A DNA stretch of 40,894 nt from NCBI RefSeq assembly GCF_016863655.1, contig NZ_BOPH01000156.1, forward strand, positions 1 through 40,894. The letters run 5' to 3'. This DNA comes from Virgisporangium ochraceum. GTDB taxonomy: Bacteria > Actinomycetota > Actinomycetes > Mycobacteriales > Micromonosporaceae. The translations under genes were made by a program, and so were the position numbers. Under the pieces are notes generated by a model. The model was not told the origin of the DNA and did not search any database. It worked only from the letters and a program-made list of their open reading frames with translations. This document shows positions 14,811 through 22,984 of the stretch, in pieces (position 1 is the first letter of the stretch; each line of letters begins with the position of its first letter).

Positions 14811-15692
14811 ATGCGAGCCGTACAGATCGACCGCCACGGCGGTATCGACGTCCTTGTGCTGCGTGACGTGCCGGAACCGGTGCCCCGAGCGGATGAGGTC
14901 CTGGTGCGCACGGTGGCCAGCAGCGTCAACCCGGTGGACTGGAAGACACGGGCATGGGACCGCGGTCCGGCGTTCCCGATGACCCTCGGCTGGGACCTCG
15001 CCGGCGTGGTGGCGCACAGCGCGGTGCCCGGCTTCTCCCCCGGCGACAGGGTCGTGGCGATGTCCGGACAGCTGTCCACCGGCCTCGGCACCTGGGCCGA
15101 CCTCGTCGCCGTGCCCGCCCGGATCCTCACCGCGGCGCCGGCCCGGATCCCGCTCGTCGACGCGGCCGCGCTGCCGCTCGCCGGACTCACCGCGAGCCAG
15201 GCTCTCGAGCGGGTGAAGCCGGTGCCGGGTGAGCGTGTTCTCGTCACCGGCGGGGTCGGCGGGGTCGGGTCGCTGGCGGTCCAGCTCGCCCGCCGGTCGG
15301 GTGCCCGCGTCGACGCGCTGGTCTCCCGTCCCGCGCACGTCACCGCGGCGCGCGAGGCCGGCGCGCACCTGGTCACCGACCGGGTGGGCGACCTTCCACC
15401 CGGCGCCTACGACGCGGTTCTCGACACGGCGGGCGTGCATCCGGGACCCGCGCTCGCGCCGGGCGGCCGGTACGTCTCGATCACCGACGACCCGCTGCCG
15501 ACCGACCTCCCGAACGCGGCGAAGCACCAGGTACGCGAGGACGCGGACGGCCTCGCCGACCTGGTGACGCTGGTCGATGCCCGCGAGCTGCGCGTGCGCG
15601 TGGGCGCGTACCTCCCGGTCGGAGACGTGCGCCGGGCGCACGAGCTGTTCGAGGCCGGCGGCATGCTCGGCAAGGTGGTGCTGACGTTCTGA
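14811..15692 (+). CDS. NADP-dependent quinone-type oxidoreductase (MDR superfamily)
   Basis: 293 residues, a short zinc-free medium-chain reductase. The GroES-like half has SSVNPVDWKTRAWD and LGWDLAGVV; the Rossmann half carries the nucleotide motif VTGGVGGVGSLAVQLARRSGARV. No catalytic-zinc cysteine is seen, as in quinone reductases. It would reduce quinones, enones or similar electrophiles with NADPH. It sits divergent from the MerR regulator and behind a MerR-type elongated promoter, so it is probably induced by the electrophile or redox signal that the regulator senses. Leaderless translation from ATG 14811 is likely. Confidence 0.9.
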   Translation: MRAVQIDRHGGIDVLVLRDVPEPVPRADEVLVRTVASSVNPVDWKTRAWDRGPAFPMTLGWDLAGVVAHSAVPGFSPGDRVVAMSGQLSTGLGTWADLVAVPARILTAAPARIPLVDAAALPLAGLTASQALERVKPVPGERVLVTGGVGGVGSLAVQLARRSGARVDALVSRPAHVTAAREAGAHLVTDRVGDLPPGAYDAVLDTAGVHPGPALAPGGRYVSITDDPLPTDLPNAAKHQVREDADGLADLVTLVDARELRVRVGAYLPVGDVRRAHELFEAGGMLGKVVLTF

Positions 15693-15821
15693 TCAACGAC
15701 CCTGTCGACGACCTCCCGGACCGCATGCTCACCGACCGCTGATCACGGCCACCGCGTCGGACTCCAGGGCCGTCTCCGCCGACACCCCCCGACGACGCCG
15801 TGACCCGGCCGGCCCGGCGGC

Positions 15822-15833
15822 TACGGTGGCCCG
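15822..15833 (+). promoter_or_regulatory. -10 box TACGGT for leaderless DUF429 gene
   Basis: TACGGT at 15822-15827, six bases, then GTG 15834, without a ribosome binding site. Confidence 0.5.
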
Positions 15834-16598
15834 GTGCTGACCGTGGGAGTGGACCTGGCCGCCGAGCCGGACGGGACGGCCGTGGCGAGGGTCGACTGGA
15901 CGGCGGGCCGGGCCACGGTCGCCCGGGTCGACGTCGGGGTCGGCGACGCGGCGATCGTCGACGCCGTGGCCATTGCCGACAAGGCCGGGATCGACTGTCC
16001 GCTGGGCTGGCCGGTCGCGTTCGTCGAATTCCTCACCGCCCACCACACCGGTCACGTGACGGTGCCGGCCGGGGTCGCCGGACGGGTGTGGCGCCGCCGG
16101 CTGGCCTACCGGGTGACCGACGAGGTGGTCCACCGGGCCGTGGGCCGCCTGCCGCTGAGCGTGGCGGCCGACCGGATCGGGCACACCGCGATGCGTGCCG
16201 CGGCGCTGCTGTCGACGCTGGCCGCCCGCGGGTGCCCGGTCGACCGGGGCGGCGACGGCGTCGTGGTCGAGGTGTATCCGGCGGCGTCGCTGCGGATCTG
16301 GGGACTGCCGGACCGCGGCTACAAGCGCACCGCGAACCTGCCCCGGCTCGCCGACCTCGTCGACCGGCTGCGTGCGGCGGCGCCGTGGCTGGACCTCGGT
16401 GCGCACGAGCCGCTCTGCCGCGGGTCCGATCACGCCTTCGACGCCGTGGTGGCCGCGCTGACCGCGCGCGCGGCCGCGCTCGACCTGGCGACCCGGCCCG
16501 CCGCCGACGAGGTCGCCGCCGCGCGGACCGAGGGGTGGATCGCGTTGCCCACCGCGCCGCTGGACGCGCTCATCCAGGGACTACCGGTCCGTGGATAA
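15834..16598 (+). CDS. DUF429 domain-containing protein
   Basis: 254 residues. The opening LTVGVDLAAEPDGTAVARVDW, the IDCPLGWPVAFVEFL segment, a central RVTDEVV and the later VVVEVYPAASLRIWGL and SDHAFDAVVAALTARAAAL pieces are the hallmarks of DUF429, a family with a predicted RNase H-like nuclease fold. D7, D54 (in IDCP), E and D of VVVEVYP and SDHAFDA are the acidic residues that could hold metal. No biochemical role is established for the family. The gene stands alone with its own leaderless start, between two oxidoreductase genes, and the neighbours offer no clue to function. Confidence 0.85.
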   Translation: MLTVGVDLAAEPDGTAVARVDWTAGRATVARVDVGVGDAAIVDAVAIADKAGIDCPLGWPVAFVEFLTAHHTGHVTVPAGVAGRVWRRRLAYRVTDEVVHRAVGRLPLSVAADRIGHTAMRAAALLSTLAARGCPVDRGGDGVVVEVYPAASLRIWGLPDRGYKRTANLPRLADLVDRLRAAAPWLDLGAHEPLCRGSDHAFDAVVAALTARAAALDLATRPAADEVAAARTEGWIALPTAPLDALIQGLPVRG

Positions 16599-16641
16599 CG
16601 AGGGCCTTCATCCGCCCCGCCGGCCCGTCCACGCTTGACCC

Positions 16642-17553
16642 ATGAACGACACGGACCTGAACGGCAAGCTCGCCGTCGTCACCGGTGCCAGCGACGGGAT
16701 CGGCCTCGGCCTGGCCCGTCGCCTCGCCTGGGCCGGCGCCGAGGTCATCCTCCCGGTGCGCAACGAAGCGAAGGGACGCGCGGCGCTCGACCGGATCACC
16801 GGCAGGGCGTCCCTGCGCACCCTCGACCTCGCGTCGCTGTCCTCGGTCGCGGCGCTGGCCGACACCCTCACCGCCGAGGGCCGGCCGATCGACATCCTGG
16901 TCAACAACGCGGCGGTGATGACGCCGCCCACCCGGTACACCACGACCGACGGGTTCGAGCTGCAGTTCGGCACCAACTACCTGGGGCACTTCGCGCTGGT
17001 CGCCCGGATCCTGCCGCTGCTGGTGGCCGGCCGGGCGCGGGTCACCACACAGGTGAGCATCGCCGCGCGGTCGGGCCGCATCAACTGGTCCGACCTGCAG
17101 TTCGAGCGGGAGTACGCGCCGATGAAGGCCTACGGCCAGTCGAAGCTTGCCACCATGCTCTTCGGCCTCGAACTGGAGCGGCGCAGCCAGGCGAACGGCT
17201 GGGGCATCACCAGCAACGTGGCGCACCCCGGCCTCACCTACACCAACCTGCAGACCGCCGGCCCGACGATGGGCGGGAAGTCGTCGCCGCTGGGCGCGCT
17301 GTTCCGGTGGCAGTCGAAGCTCGGCTGGCCGGTGCAGTCCGTCGAGGGCGGGCTGCGTCCCGCGTTCTACGCCGCGACCGACCCGGCCTCCCGCGGCGGG
17401 CGGTTCTACGGCCCGCGCGGGCTGTTCCACGTGACGGGCCGCGCCGCCGAGCAGACCATCTACCCGGCCGCCCGCAACCTTGACGAGGCGGCCCGGTTGT
17501 GGGACCTGTCGCTCGGCCTTGCCCAGGTCACGTTCGCCGCTCGGGCACACTGA
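16642..17553 (+). CDS. Short-chain dehydrogenase/reductase
   Basis: 303 residues. The Rossmann motif is TGASDGIG (14-21), followed by D62 (LDLASL), NNAAV (88-92), catalytic S139 (TQVSIAARSG), Y164 and K168 (YGQSK). It is therefore an intact NAD(P)-dependent oxidoreductase, of the protochlorophyllide-reductase/retinol-dehydrogenase-like branch, with an extra C-terminal stretch of about 60 residues (GRFYGPRGLFHVTG). The substrate is not known. ATG 16642 lies six bases after CACGCT (16630-16635), a possible -10 box. The XRE/MmyB regulator starts four bases after the stop; such regulators commonly control a neighbouring SDR, though usually from the other strand. Confidence 0.9.
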   Translation: MNDTDLNGKLAVVTGASDGIGLGLARRLAWAGAEVILPVRNEAKGRAALDRITGRASLRTLDLASLSSVAALADTLTAEGRPIDILVNNAAVMTPPTRYTTTDGFELQFGTNYLGHFALVARILPLLVAGRARVTTQVSIAARSGRINWSDLQFEREYAPMKAYGQSKLATMLFGLELERRSQANGWGITSNVAHPGLTYTNLQTAGPTMGGKSSPLGALFRWQSKLGWPVQSVEGGLRPAFYAATDPASRGGRFYGPRGLFHVTGRAAEQTIYPAARNLDEAARLWDLSLGLAQVTFAARAH

Positions 17554-17557
17554 CGAC

Positions 17558-18379
17558 ATGGACCGGGCACAGCTAGCCGACTTTCTCCGCACCCGGCGCG
17601 AGGCGCTGCAGCCGGAGGACGTCGGCCTCCCCCGGGGCCGGCGCCGGCGCACCGGCGGGCTGCGCCGGGAGGAGGTGGCCGCCCTGTGCGGGATGTCGGC
17701 CGACTACTACAGCCGCATCGAGCAGCAGCGCGGCGCGCAGCCCTCGGAGCAGATGCTCGCCGCGATCGCGCACGGCCTGCACCTGTCGCTGACCGAGCGC
17801 GACCACCTGTTCCGCCTCGGCGGGTACCCGACCCCGCGGCGCAACCTGCGCGGCGACCACATCAACCCGGGCATGATGCGGATCCTCGACCGGCTCGAGG
17901 ACACCCCGGCGCAGGTGATGAACAACCTCGGCGAGACGCTCCGGCAGACCCGTCCGGCGATCGCGCTGATGGGCGACGACAGCCGGTGGACCGGGCTGTC
18001 CCGCAGCATCCTCTACCGCTGGTTCACCGACCCGCTGGCGCGGCTGGTCTACCCGGAGGAGGACCACGCGATGCACAGCCGGATCTTCGTCGCCCACGTC
18101 CGGCAGGTGTACGGCCAGGGGCTGCCACCCCGCGGCACGGAGATCCTGGAGGCCCTGCTGGCCACCAGCCCCGACTTCGTCGACCTGTGGTCCCGCCACG
18201 ACGTCGACGCCACCTACGTGGGCGACCGGAAGCGGATCTCCCACCCGGAGCTGGGCCTGCTCGAGCTGAACTGCCAGACCCTCGTCGACCCCGACCAGTC
18301 GCAGACCCTGCTCGTCTACACGGCGGTGCCGGGTACCGAGAGCTACGAGAAGCTGCAGCTGCTGTCCGCGGTCGGCTGA
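17558..18379 (+). CDS. XRE family regulator with MmyB-like ligand domain
   Basis: 273 residues. The helix-turn-helix is preceded by the typical LADFLRTRREALQPEDVGLP and RRRRTGGLRREEVAALCGMS; YYSRIEQQRG is the recognition end. The remainder matches the MmyB ligand-binding domain (ILYRWFTDPLARLVYPEEDHAM, LWSRHDVDATYVGDRKRI, LLELNCQTLVDPDQSQTLLVYTA). These regulators usually repress an adjacent short-chain dehydrogenase, here the gene four bases upstream. It may be co-transcribed with it or use CACACT (17546-17551) six bases before ATG 17558. It converges with the large effector-like gene, a dispersed palindrome lying between. Confidence 0.9.
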   Translation: MDRAQLADFLRTRREALQPEDVGLPRGRRRRTGGLRREEVAALCGMSADYYSRIEQQRGAQPSEQMLAAIAHGLHLSLTERDHLFRLGGYPTPRRNLRGDHINPGMMRILDRLEDTPAQVMNNLGETLRQTRPAIALMGDDSRWTGLSRSILYRWFTDPLARLVYPEEDHAMHSRIFVAHVRQVYGQGLPPRGTEILEALLATSPDFVDLWSRHDVDATYVGDRKRISHPELGLLELNCQTLVDPDQSQTLLVYTAVPGTESYEKLQLLSAVG

Positions 18380-18402
18380 CGCCGCGCCGGCCACCTCTCG
18401 CG

Positions 18403-18444
18403 GATCTTGGACACCCGTACATCGATGCACACGTGTCCAAGATC
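18403..18444. repeat. Complete GATCTTGGACAC palindrome, probable bidirectional terminator
   Basis: Perfect 12-base arms GATCTTGGACAC (18403-18414) and GTGTCCAAGATC (18433-18444) flank an 18-base loop that is itself partly palindromic (CATCGATG in the middle). It sits in the 81-base gap between converging stop codons, so transcripts from both sides would fold here. The left window edge holds half of another copy, which makes it a dispersed repeat. Confidence 0.75.
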
Positions 18445-18460
18445 GCCCTCGGGGCGGGGC

Positions 18461-21400
18461 CTACAAGGTCTCGCGGACGAAGATGTACGTGTTCTCGCCG
18501 ATCACGCTGCGCGCCTGGGCCAGCAGCCTCGCCAGCTGGTCCTCGGCGGTCGCCGACAGCCGCGGCACGATCAGCTCGACCTTGCCGAGGTCGACCAGGT
18601 CGTCCCAGAGCTGGCCCAGCTTGTAGTCGCTCAGCCTGCCGTGCATGCCCTCGATCGTGATCTCCTTGCCGGTGCCCAGGTCCATGATGCGGCCGGGCCG
18701 CCGGAACACGCCCTGCACCTCGGCACCGCCGAGGTAGTCGGCGCAGACCAGGTCCTCGTACAGGCGGCCGGCCTCCTTGGCGTCGCTCAGCTGCAGGATG
18801 CGCTGCTGCTCGGCCATGGCCGCCTGGCCCTGCAGCGGCTCCTGGAACTTGGAGATGTCCACGCGGGGGGCGTTCGCGCCGTGCGGCATCCGGGGGCGGT
18901 TCTGGCCGCGCTCGGGCGTGGTGCGGCCACCCGTGCCGCCGGCGCGCCGGGCGGTCGCCTCGGTGACCGCTTCGACCTCGGGACCCTCACCCAGGGCCCG
19001 CAGCTCGTCGCCGGTCTCGCGGGGCAGCGCGGTCGGCGACCCCTCGGGCACCGGTCCCGGCGGCAGCTGCTGGATCTTCCCGCCGCGGGCGAGGAACTCC
19101 TCGACGGTCTCCACCCGCGGGGCGCCCGTCGTGGTTCCGGCCGCGGAAGCGGCGTCGTCGGTCACCCCTGACGCGGACGCCGACTCCACCGCCGCCGCCC
19201 GCTGCGCCACCTGCGCCCGGACCACCGCCAGGTCCCCGTTCGCCGCCAGCAGCAGCTCGTCGACCCGGGTCGCGTCGCCGCCGGCGGCCGCCAGCAGGTC
19301 GTCGAGGCGGGTGACGTCGTCGCCGCACGCGGCGAGCAGCCGCTCCAGCCGTCCCATGTCGCCACCCGCGGCCCGGACCAGTTCCTCCGCGCGGGCCGCG
19401 TTCGGACCGAGCCGTTCCAGCAGGGACGCGGTCCTGGCGCCCTCGCGGCCGCACAGGGCGAGGAGCGTCTCGAGCTTCGTGGCGTCGTTGCCGACCGCGG
19501 CCAGCATCGTCTGCAGCGTCGCGGCGTCGCCGCCGACGGCGACGAGCAGGCGCTGCAACACGACCTCGTCGGCCACCAGTGCCCGCAGCCGCACGAGCAG
19601 CGCGGTCTCCGCTGTCGCCTCGCCGAGCCCGACCATGCGACCGGCCCAGGCGGCGAACTTCGCGCCGAACACCAGCGACGCCACGTCGAAGACCGCACTG
19701 CCGACCAGCTCGCCGCGTTCGAAGTCGGAGAGCTGGTCGTCGGAGTACGCCTTGTACAACTTGATCGCCACGCTGACGGCCACCGCCACCGCCGCGATCA
19801 CCAGCAGCACCGTGCCGATCGCCGCGATGAACTCGACCACCGTGACGATCGCGGCGAGCACCGCGAGCACGCCGGCGATGCCACCGATCGCGGCCGCCAC
19901 CACGAGCGCGACCGCCACCACGGCCAGCACCACGAGCGCGACCACGCCGAGCACCTTGATCATGTCCCAGGCCGTGGACACGATGCCCACCACCAGCCCG
20001 CCGACGAAGCTGGCCGCCCGGCTGAGCCAGCTCTCCTCCTCGATCTCCTTCGCCCGCTCGTCGATCCGCTTCCCGACGCCGTCGAGCATGGACTGCTGCG
20101 CGTCGATGCCGTCGTCGACCTTGCCGGCGGTCTCGGTGAGGCCGGTGCCGAGCTGGCCGGCCCACTCCCGGTCGGAGTCGCCGACCGCCTTGGCGAGGCT
20201 TCCCTCGACGCCCCGCTGCACCTGCGCGTACTCGCCGACGGTCTCGTCGGCCTGCGTGTCCATGCCGTCCACGGCCGTGGTCGAGGCCGTGCCGACCCGG
20301 TCGGCGAAGTCGGTGCCGGCCTGCCCGGCCGGCCCGGTCAGCAGGTCGGCCTGCCGGCGCATCGCGTCGGCGGCGGTGGTCGCGGCCGTCTCCATGGCGG
20401 ACCGCGTCAGCGTGACCAGCTCGGCCAGCTCGCCCGACACGTCGCCGACCACCGCGTCGAGGTCGGCGGTCGCGGTGTCCACGTCGACGGTGGCGTTCCC
20501 GGCCAGCCCGGTGATCGTCGCGGTCACGGAGTCGAGCCCGGCCACGATGTCGGTCACGGACGTGTCGACCGCCGCCGCACCGGTCTGCCGCGCCCGCTCG
20601 ATCTCCCCCGCGGCCGCGGCCGCGGCCCGGTCGATCTCCCCGGCCGCGTCGCGCTGCGCCTCGAACTGTGCGACCACCCCGTCCCGGTCCCGTTGGATGC
20701 CCGCGACCGTGTCGGCGGCGGCCCGGTCGATCGCCGCCACGGCGGCCGCCCGCCGCTCCTCGACCCGGTTGCGCGCCGCCGCGAGGTCCGACGTCGCCAT
20801 CCGCTCGGCGACCGCCGCCCCCTCGTTCCGGAACTTCGCGGCGAGCGCCGCCATGTCGCCGCGGGCGGTGGCGGCGACCGCGTCGCCGGCCTTCAGCAGT
20901 TCCGACGCCGTCTCGCCGGCGATCTCCCGCGCCGCCCGGGCCTTGCGCCCGCCCCGTTCGGTCGGCTGCAGCGCGTCCGCTCTCGACGCGCCGACGCCGA
21001 CCGCGTCGGCGGCCCGGGTCCGCGCGCCGGCGATTGCCCGCTGCGCCTCCCGTTCGCCACCCGCGATCGCGGCCAGGGCCTGTTTCTCGGCGGCGGCCCT
21101 GACGGCGTCCTGGTTGGTGGTCAGGGCGGTGTCGAGCGCCGCGAGCGTCTCGGTCGCCCCCGCGTTGACCCGCCCGACGTCGCGCGCCCGGGCCGCCTCC
21201 ACCGCCGACTCGGCGTCGGTGGCCGCCTGCCGGGCGGCCGCGATCCCCGCGTCGGCCGACGCCACGACCCGCTGCGCCTCGGCCTGCGCCGCACCGCGCA
21301 CGTTGGCGGCCTGGGTGTCGGCGGTGGACTGCAGCGCCGCGAGCGCGTCGGCCCCCGCGGCGACCGTGGCGGCGCGATGGTCGCCGATGTGGGCGAACAA

Positions 21401-22009
21401 CGCGGCGACCGCGGGGATCCGCATGGCGTCGTCGGCACCCGCGCCGGCGAGCGCGGGCGCGGCCGCCGTCGCGGAGAGCTTCGTCGCGCCACCCACCGCG
21501 GTCGCACCATTCATGGGACCGGCGGTGGGACCGGCAACAGCCGGCCCGGCGACCGGACCCGCGACCGACGGACCCGCGACCGACGGGGCGGTACCGGCCA
21601 TCATCGGGGATGCCGGGGCGGCCGCGGCGGACCCCACCGGCCCGGCCCCGAGCGGTGCGGCCCCCGTCGGCACGGGCGCCGCGGCACCGGATGCCGGCGC
21701 CACCACCGGCGACATCGCCGCCGCCTCCGACCCACCGGTCATCGACGCCCCCGGGCCGGCCTCCCCGCCCTGAACCCCCGCCACCAACTGCCCGACGGCG
21801 GCGTTCCCGCCCGGCTGCAGCGCCATCACCATGTCGGACGTGAGTACCGGTCCGCCGTCGCCGACGACCGACTCGCCTTCGCCGGCGTACTGGCGCAGCA
21901 GCGGTTCCACGCCGGGGACCGGGGTCGCCGGTCCGGTGCGGGAGGGTGCCCGGTCCTGGCCGGGCGCCTCGATGGTCTCCGCGACGGACTCGCGTACCTG
22001 ACCGGTCAC
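18461..22009 (-). CDS. Giant polymorphic-toxin/injection-system effector-like protein
   Basis: About 1182 residues. In order: a short lead-in with LLRQYAGEGES and VMALQPGGNAAVGQLV, which recalls the LQR-x-x-GNAAV motif of proteins linked to contractile injection systems (residues 35-80); an Ala/Pro/Gly linker (about 85-190); a very long Ala-rich coiled coil (about 200-655); a hydrophobic block of 90 residues that could form two or three membrane helices (about 665-760); 13-residue helical repeats of the form LL-x-x-x-GGDA-x-x-L (about 820-935); a disordered linker; and a compact C-terminal domain (about 1075-1182). No signal peptide. GTG 22009 follows GATGAT by six bases; a start up to ten codons earlier is possible. 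No secretion or immunity gene is adjacent. Function is inferred from architecture only. Confidence 0.72.
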   Translation of the reverse strand: MTGQVRESVAETIEAPGQDRAPSRTGPATPVPGVEPLLRQYAGEGESVVGDGGPVLTSDMVMALQPGGNAAVGQLVAGVQGGEAGPGASMTGGSEAAAMSPVVAPASGAAAPVPTGAAPLGAGPVGSAAAAPASPMMAGTAPSVAGPSVAGPVAGPAVAGPTAGPMNGATAVGGATKLSATAAAPALAGAGADDAMRIPAVAALFAHIGDHRAATVAAGADALAALQSTADTQAANVRGAAQAEAQRVVASADAGIAAARQAATDAESAVEAARARDVGRVNAGATETLAALDTALTTNQDAVRAAAEKQALAAIAGGEREAQRAIAGARTRAADAVGVGASRADALQPTERGGRKARAAREIAGETASELLKAGDAVAATARGDMAALAAKFRNEGAAVAERMATSDLAAARNRVEERRAAAVAAIDRAAADTVAGIQRDRDGVVAQFEAQRDAAGEIDRAAAAAAGEIERARQTGAAAVDTSVTDIVAGLDSVTATITGLAGNATVDVDTATADLDAVVGDVSGELAELVTLTRSAMETAATTAADAMRRQADLLTGPAGQAGTDFADRVGTASTTAVDGMDTQADETVGEYAQVQRGVEGSLAKAVGDSDREWAGQLGTGLTETAGKVDDGIDAQQSMLDGVGKRIDERAKEIEEESWLSRAASFVGGLVVGIVSTAWDMIKVLGVVALVVLAVVAVALVVAAAIGGIAGVLAVLAAIVTVVEFIAAIGTVLLVIAAVAVAVSVAIKLYKAYSDDQLSDFERGELVGSAVFDVASLVFGAKFAAWAGRMVGLGEATAETALLVRLRALVADEVVLQRLLVAVGGDAATLQTMLAAVGNDATKLETLLALCGREGARTASLLERLGPNAARAEELVRAAGGDMGRLERLLAACGDDVTRLDDLLAAAGGDATRVDELLLAANGDLAVVRAQVAQRAAAVESASASGVTDDAASAAGTTTGAPRVETVEEFLARGGKIQQLPPGPVPEGSPTALPRETGDELRALGEGPEVEAVTEATARRAGGTGGRTTPERGQNRPRMPHGANAPRVDISKFQEPLQGQAAMAEQQRILQLSDAKEAGRLYEDLVCADYLGGAEVQGVFRRPGRIMDLGTGKEITIEGMHGRLSDYKLGQLWDDLVDLGKVELIVPRLSATAEDQLARLLAQARSVIGENTYIFVRETL

Positions 22010-22078
22010 CGATCCATCATCGCGAGTCTCCGCCACCAACCCCAGAAGTCTGCACCTTCGGACATGCCAGCCCCGATG

Positions 22079-22981
22079 TCACGGCCGCCCGTTGCCGTTA
22101 CCGGGTCCCCGGCCGTTGCCGGCGCCGCCGTTCCCGTTGCCGTTGCCGCCGTTGCCATTGCCGTCGCCATTGCCGTTCCCGGGCCCGGTGCCGTTTCCAT
22201 TGCCGTTCCCAGGCCCGTTGCCGGGTGGCGTCGCGGCCGGGCCGCCGGGCTTCGCGGGTCCGCTGGGGGCCGTGCTGCCGGGAACCGGCGTGGCCAGCAG
22301 GCCGGCGCAGAACTGGGCGATCCGGTTCGGGCCGCCGGCGGCGTCCGCCAGTCGCTTGCGTTCGTCCGGACGCAGCTGCGGTGCGCCGGGGCTGTCGCGG
22401 CTCGCCTGCCACGTCCGGCACAGGGCGACCAGCTCACCCGGCGCCGGCGACGACCCCGACGGCGACGGGGGTCGCGGCGTGGGCGAACCGACGTCCCGCT
22501 GCTCCGGTGCCGGGACGCCGATGCCGGCGAACGCCTCGTGCAGCTCCCGCTGGACCGGGTCCGGCAACCTGTTCGTGCCGGCCGCGTACGCGGTCCCCCC
22601 GACGAGCGCGACCACCGCGCCCAGCGCGACCACCGCCACCCGCGGCCGCGTGAACCACCGACCGCCCGGCCGCGCCACCGCCGACCCGCCCGGCCGCGCC
22701 ATCGAGCCGCCAGGAGACCCGGCCGGCCGCGCCATCGAGCCGCCACGAGACCCGGCCGGCGCGGTGCCCGGTTCCGCCGCACGGTACGCGCTCCGGAACG
22801 CCGCCACCGCCGCGTCCTCGCCCGACAGCTCGCCCGCCCGTGCCGGTGCGGCCGCCGCCGCCAGCAGGTTGGCCACGCTGGGATGCGCGCCGGGGTGTGC
22901 GTCGTCGGACGCGCCGTCGAGGAGGCGTTCGCTGTCGTGTCGGCTCAAGGGGTGCGGTCGGAACCAGCGCAGGAGGTCCAT
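22079..22981 (-). CDS. Membrane protein with GNG-repeat tail, probable anti-sigma partner
   Basis: 300 residues. The N-terminus (about 1-75) is helical and hydrophilic with GELSGEDAAVAAFRSAYRAA, a pattern common in small actinobacterial anti-sigma-like proteins. Two near-identical GGSMARP repeats follow, then one membrane helix (RVAVVALGAVVALVGGTAYA), an outer domain with two cysteines (VALCRTWQAS and AQFCAGLLA) and a tail of about 55 residues made almost only of Gly, Asn and Pro. ATG 22981 is four bases after the stop of the ECF sigma gene, so both are co-transcribed. Position and topology suggest it holds the sigma factor at the membrane; I see no HxxxCxxC zinc motif, so this is inference. 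Confidence 0.75.
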   Translation of the reverse strand: MDLLRWFRPHPLSRHDSERLLDGASDDAHPGAHPSVANLLAAAAAPARAGELSGEDAAVAAFRSAYRAAEPGTAPAGSRGGSMARPAGSPGGSMARPGGSAVARPGGRWFTRPRVAVVALGAVVALVGGTAYAAGTNRLPDPVQRELHEAFAGIGVPAPEQRDVGSPTPRPPSPSGSSPAPGELVALCRTWQASRDSPGAPQLRPDERKRLADAAGGPNRIAQFCAGLLATPVPGSTAPSGPAKPGGPAATPPGNGPGNGNGNGTGPGNGNGDGNGNGGNGNGNGGAGNGRGPGNGNGRP

Positions 22982-22984
22982 GGC

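Noticed and set aside
15693..15833. Gap between quinone reductase and DUF429 gene checked for small genes or RNA
   Set aside because: Only the leaderless -10 box is seen; there is no ORF with a ribosome binding site and no clear structure.
18777..21773. Very long Ser/Thr/Ala-rich reading frame on the plus strand opposite the giant effector-like gene
   Set aside because: It is the mirror of Ala-rich codons in the minus-strand gene; it has no domain, no ribosome binding site, and composition typical of shadow frames in high-GC DNA.
22081..22220. Regular six-base repeats resembling a minisatellite or CRISPR-like array
   Set aside because: They are explained by the Gly-Asn-Gly coding tail of the membrane protein; there are no unique spacers.
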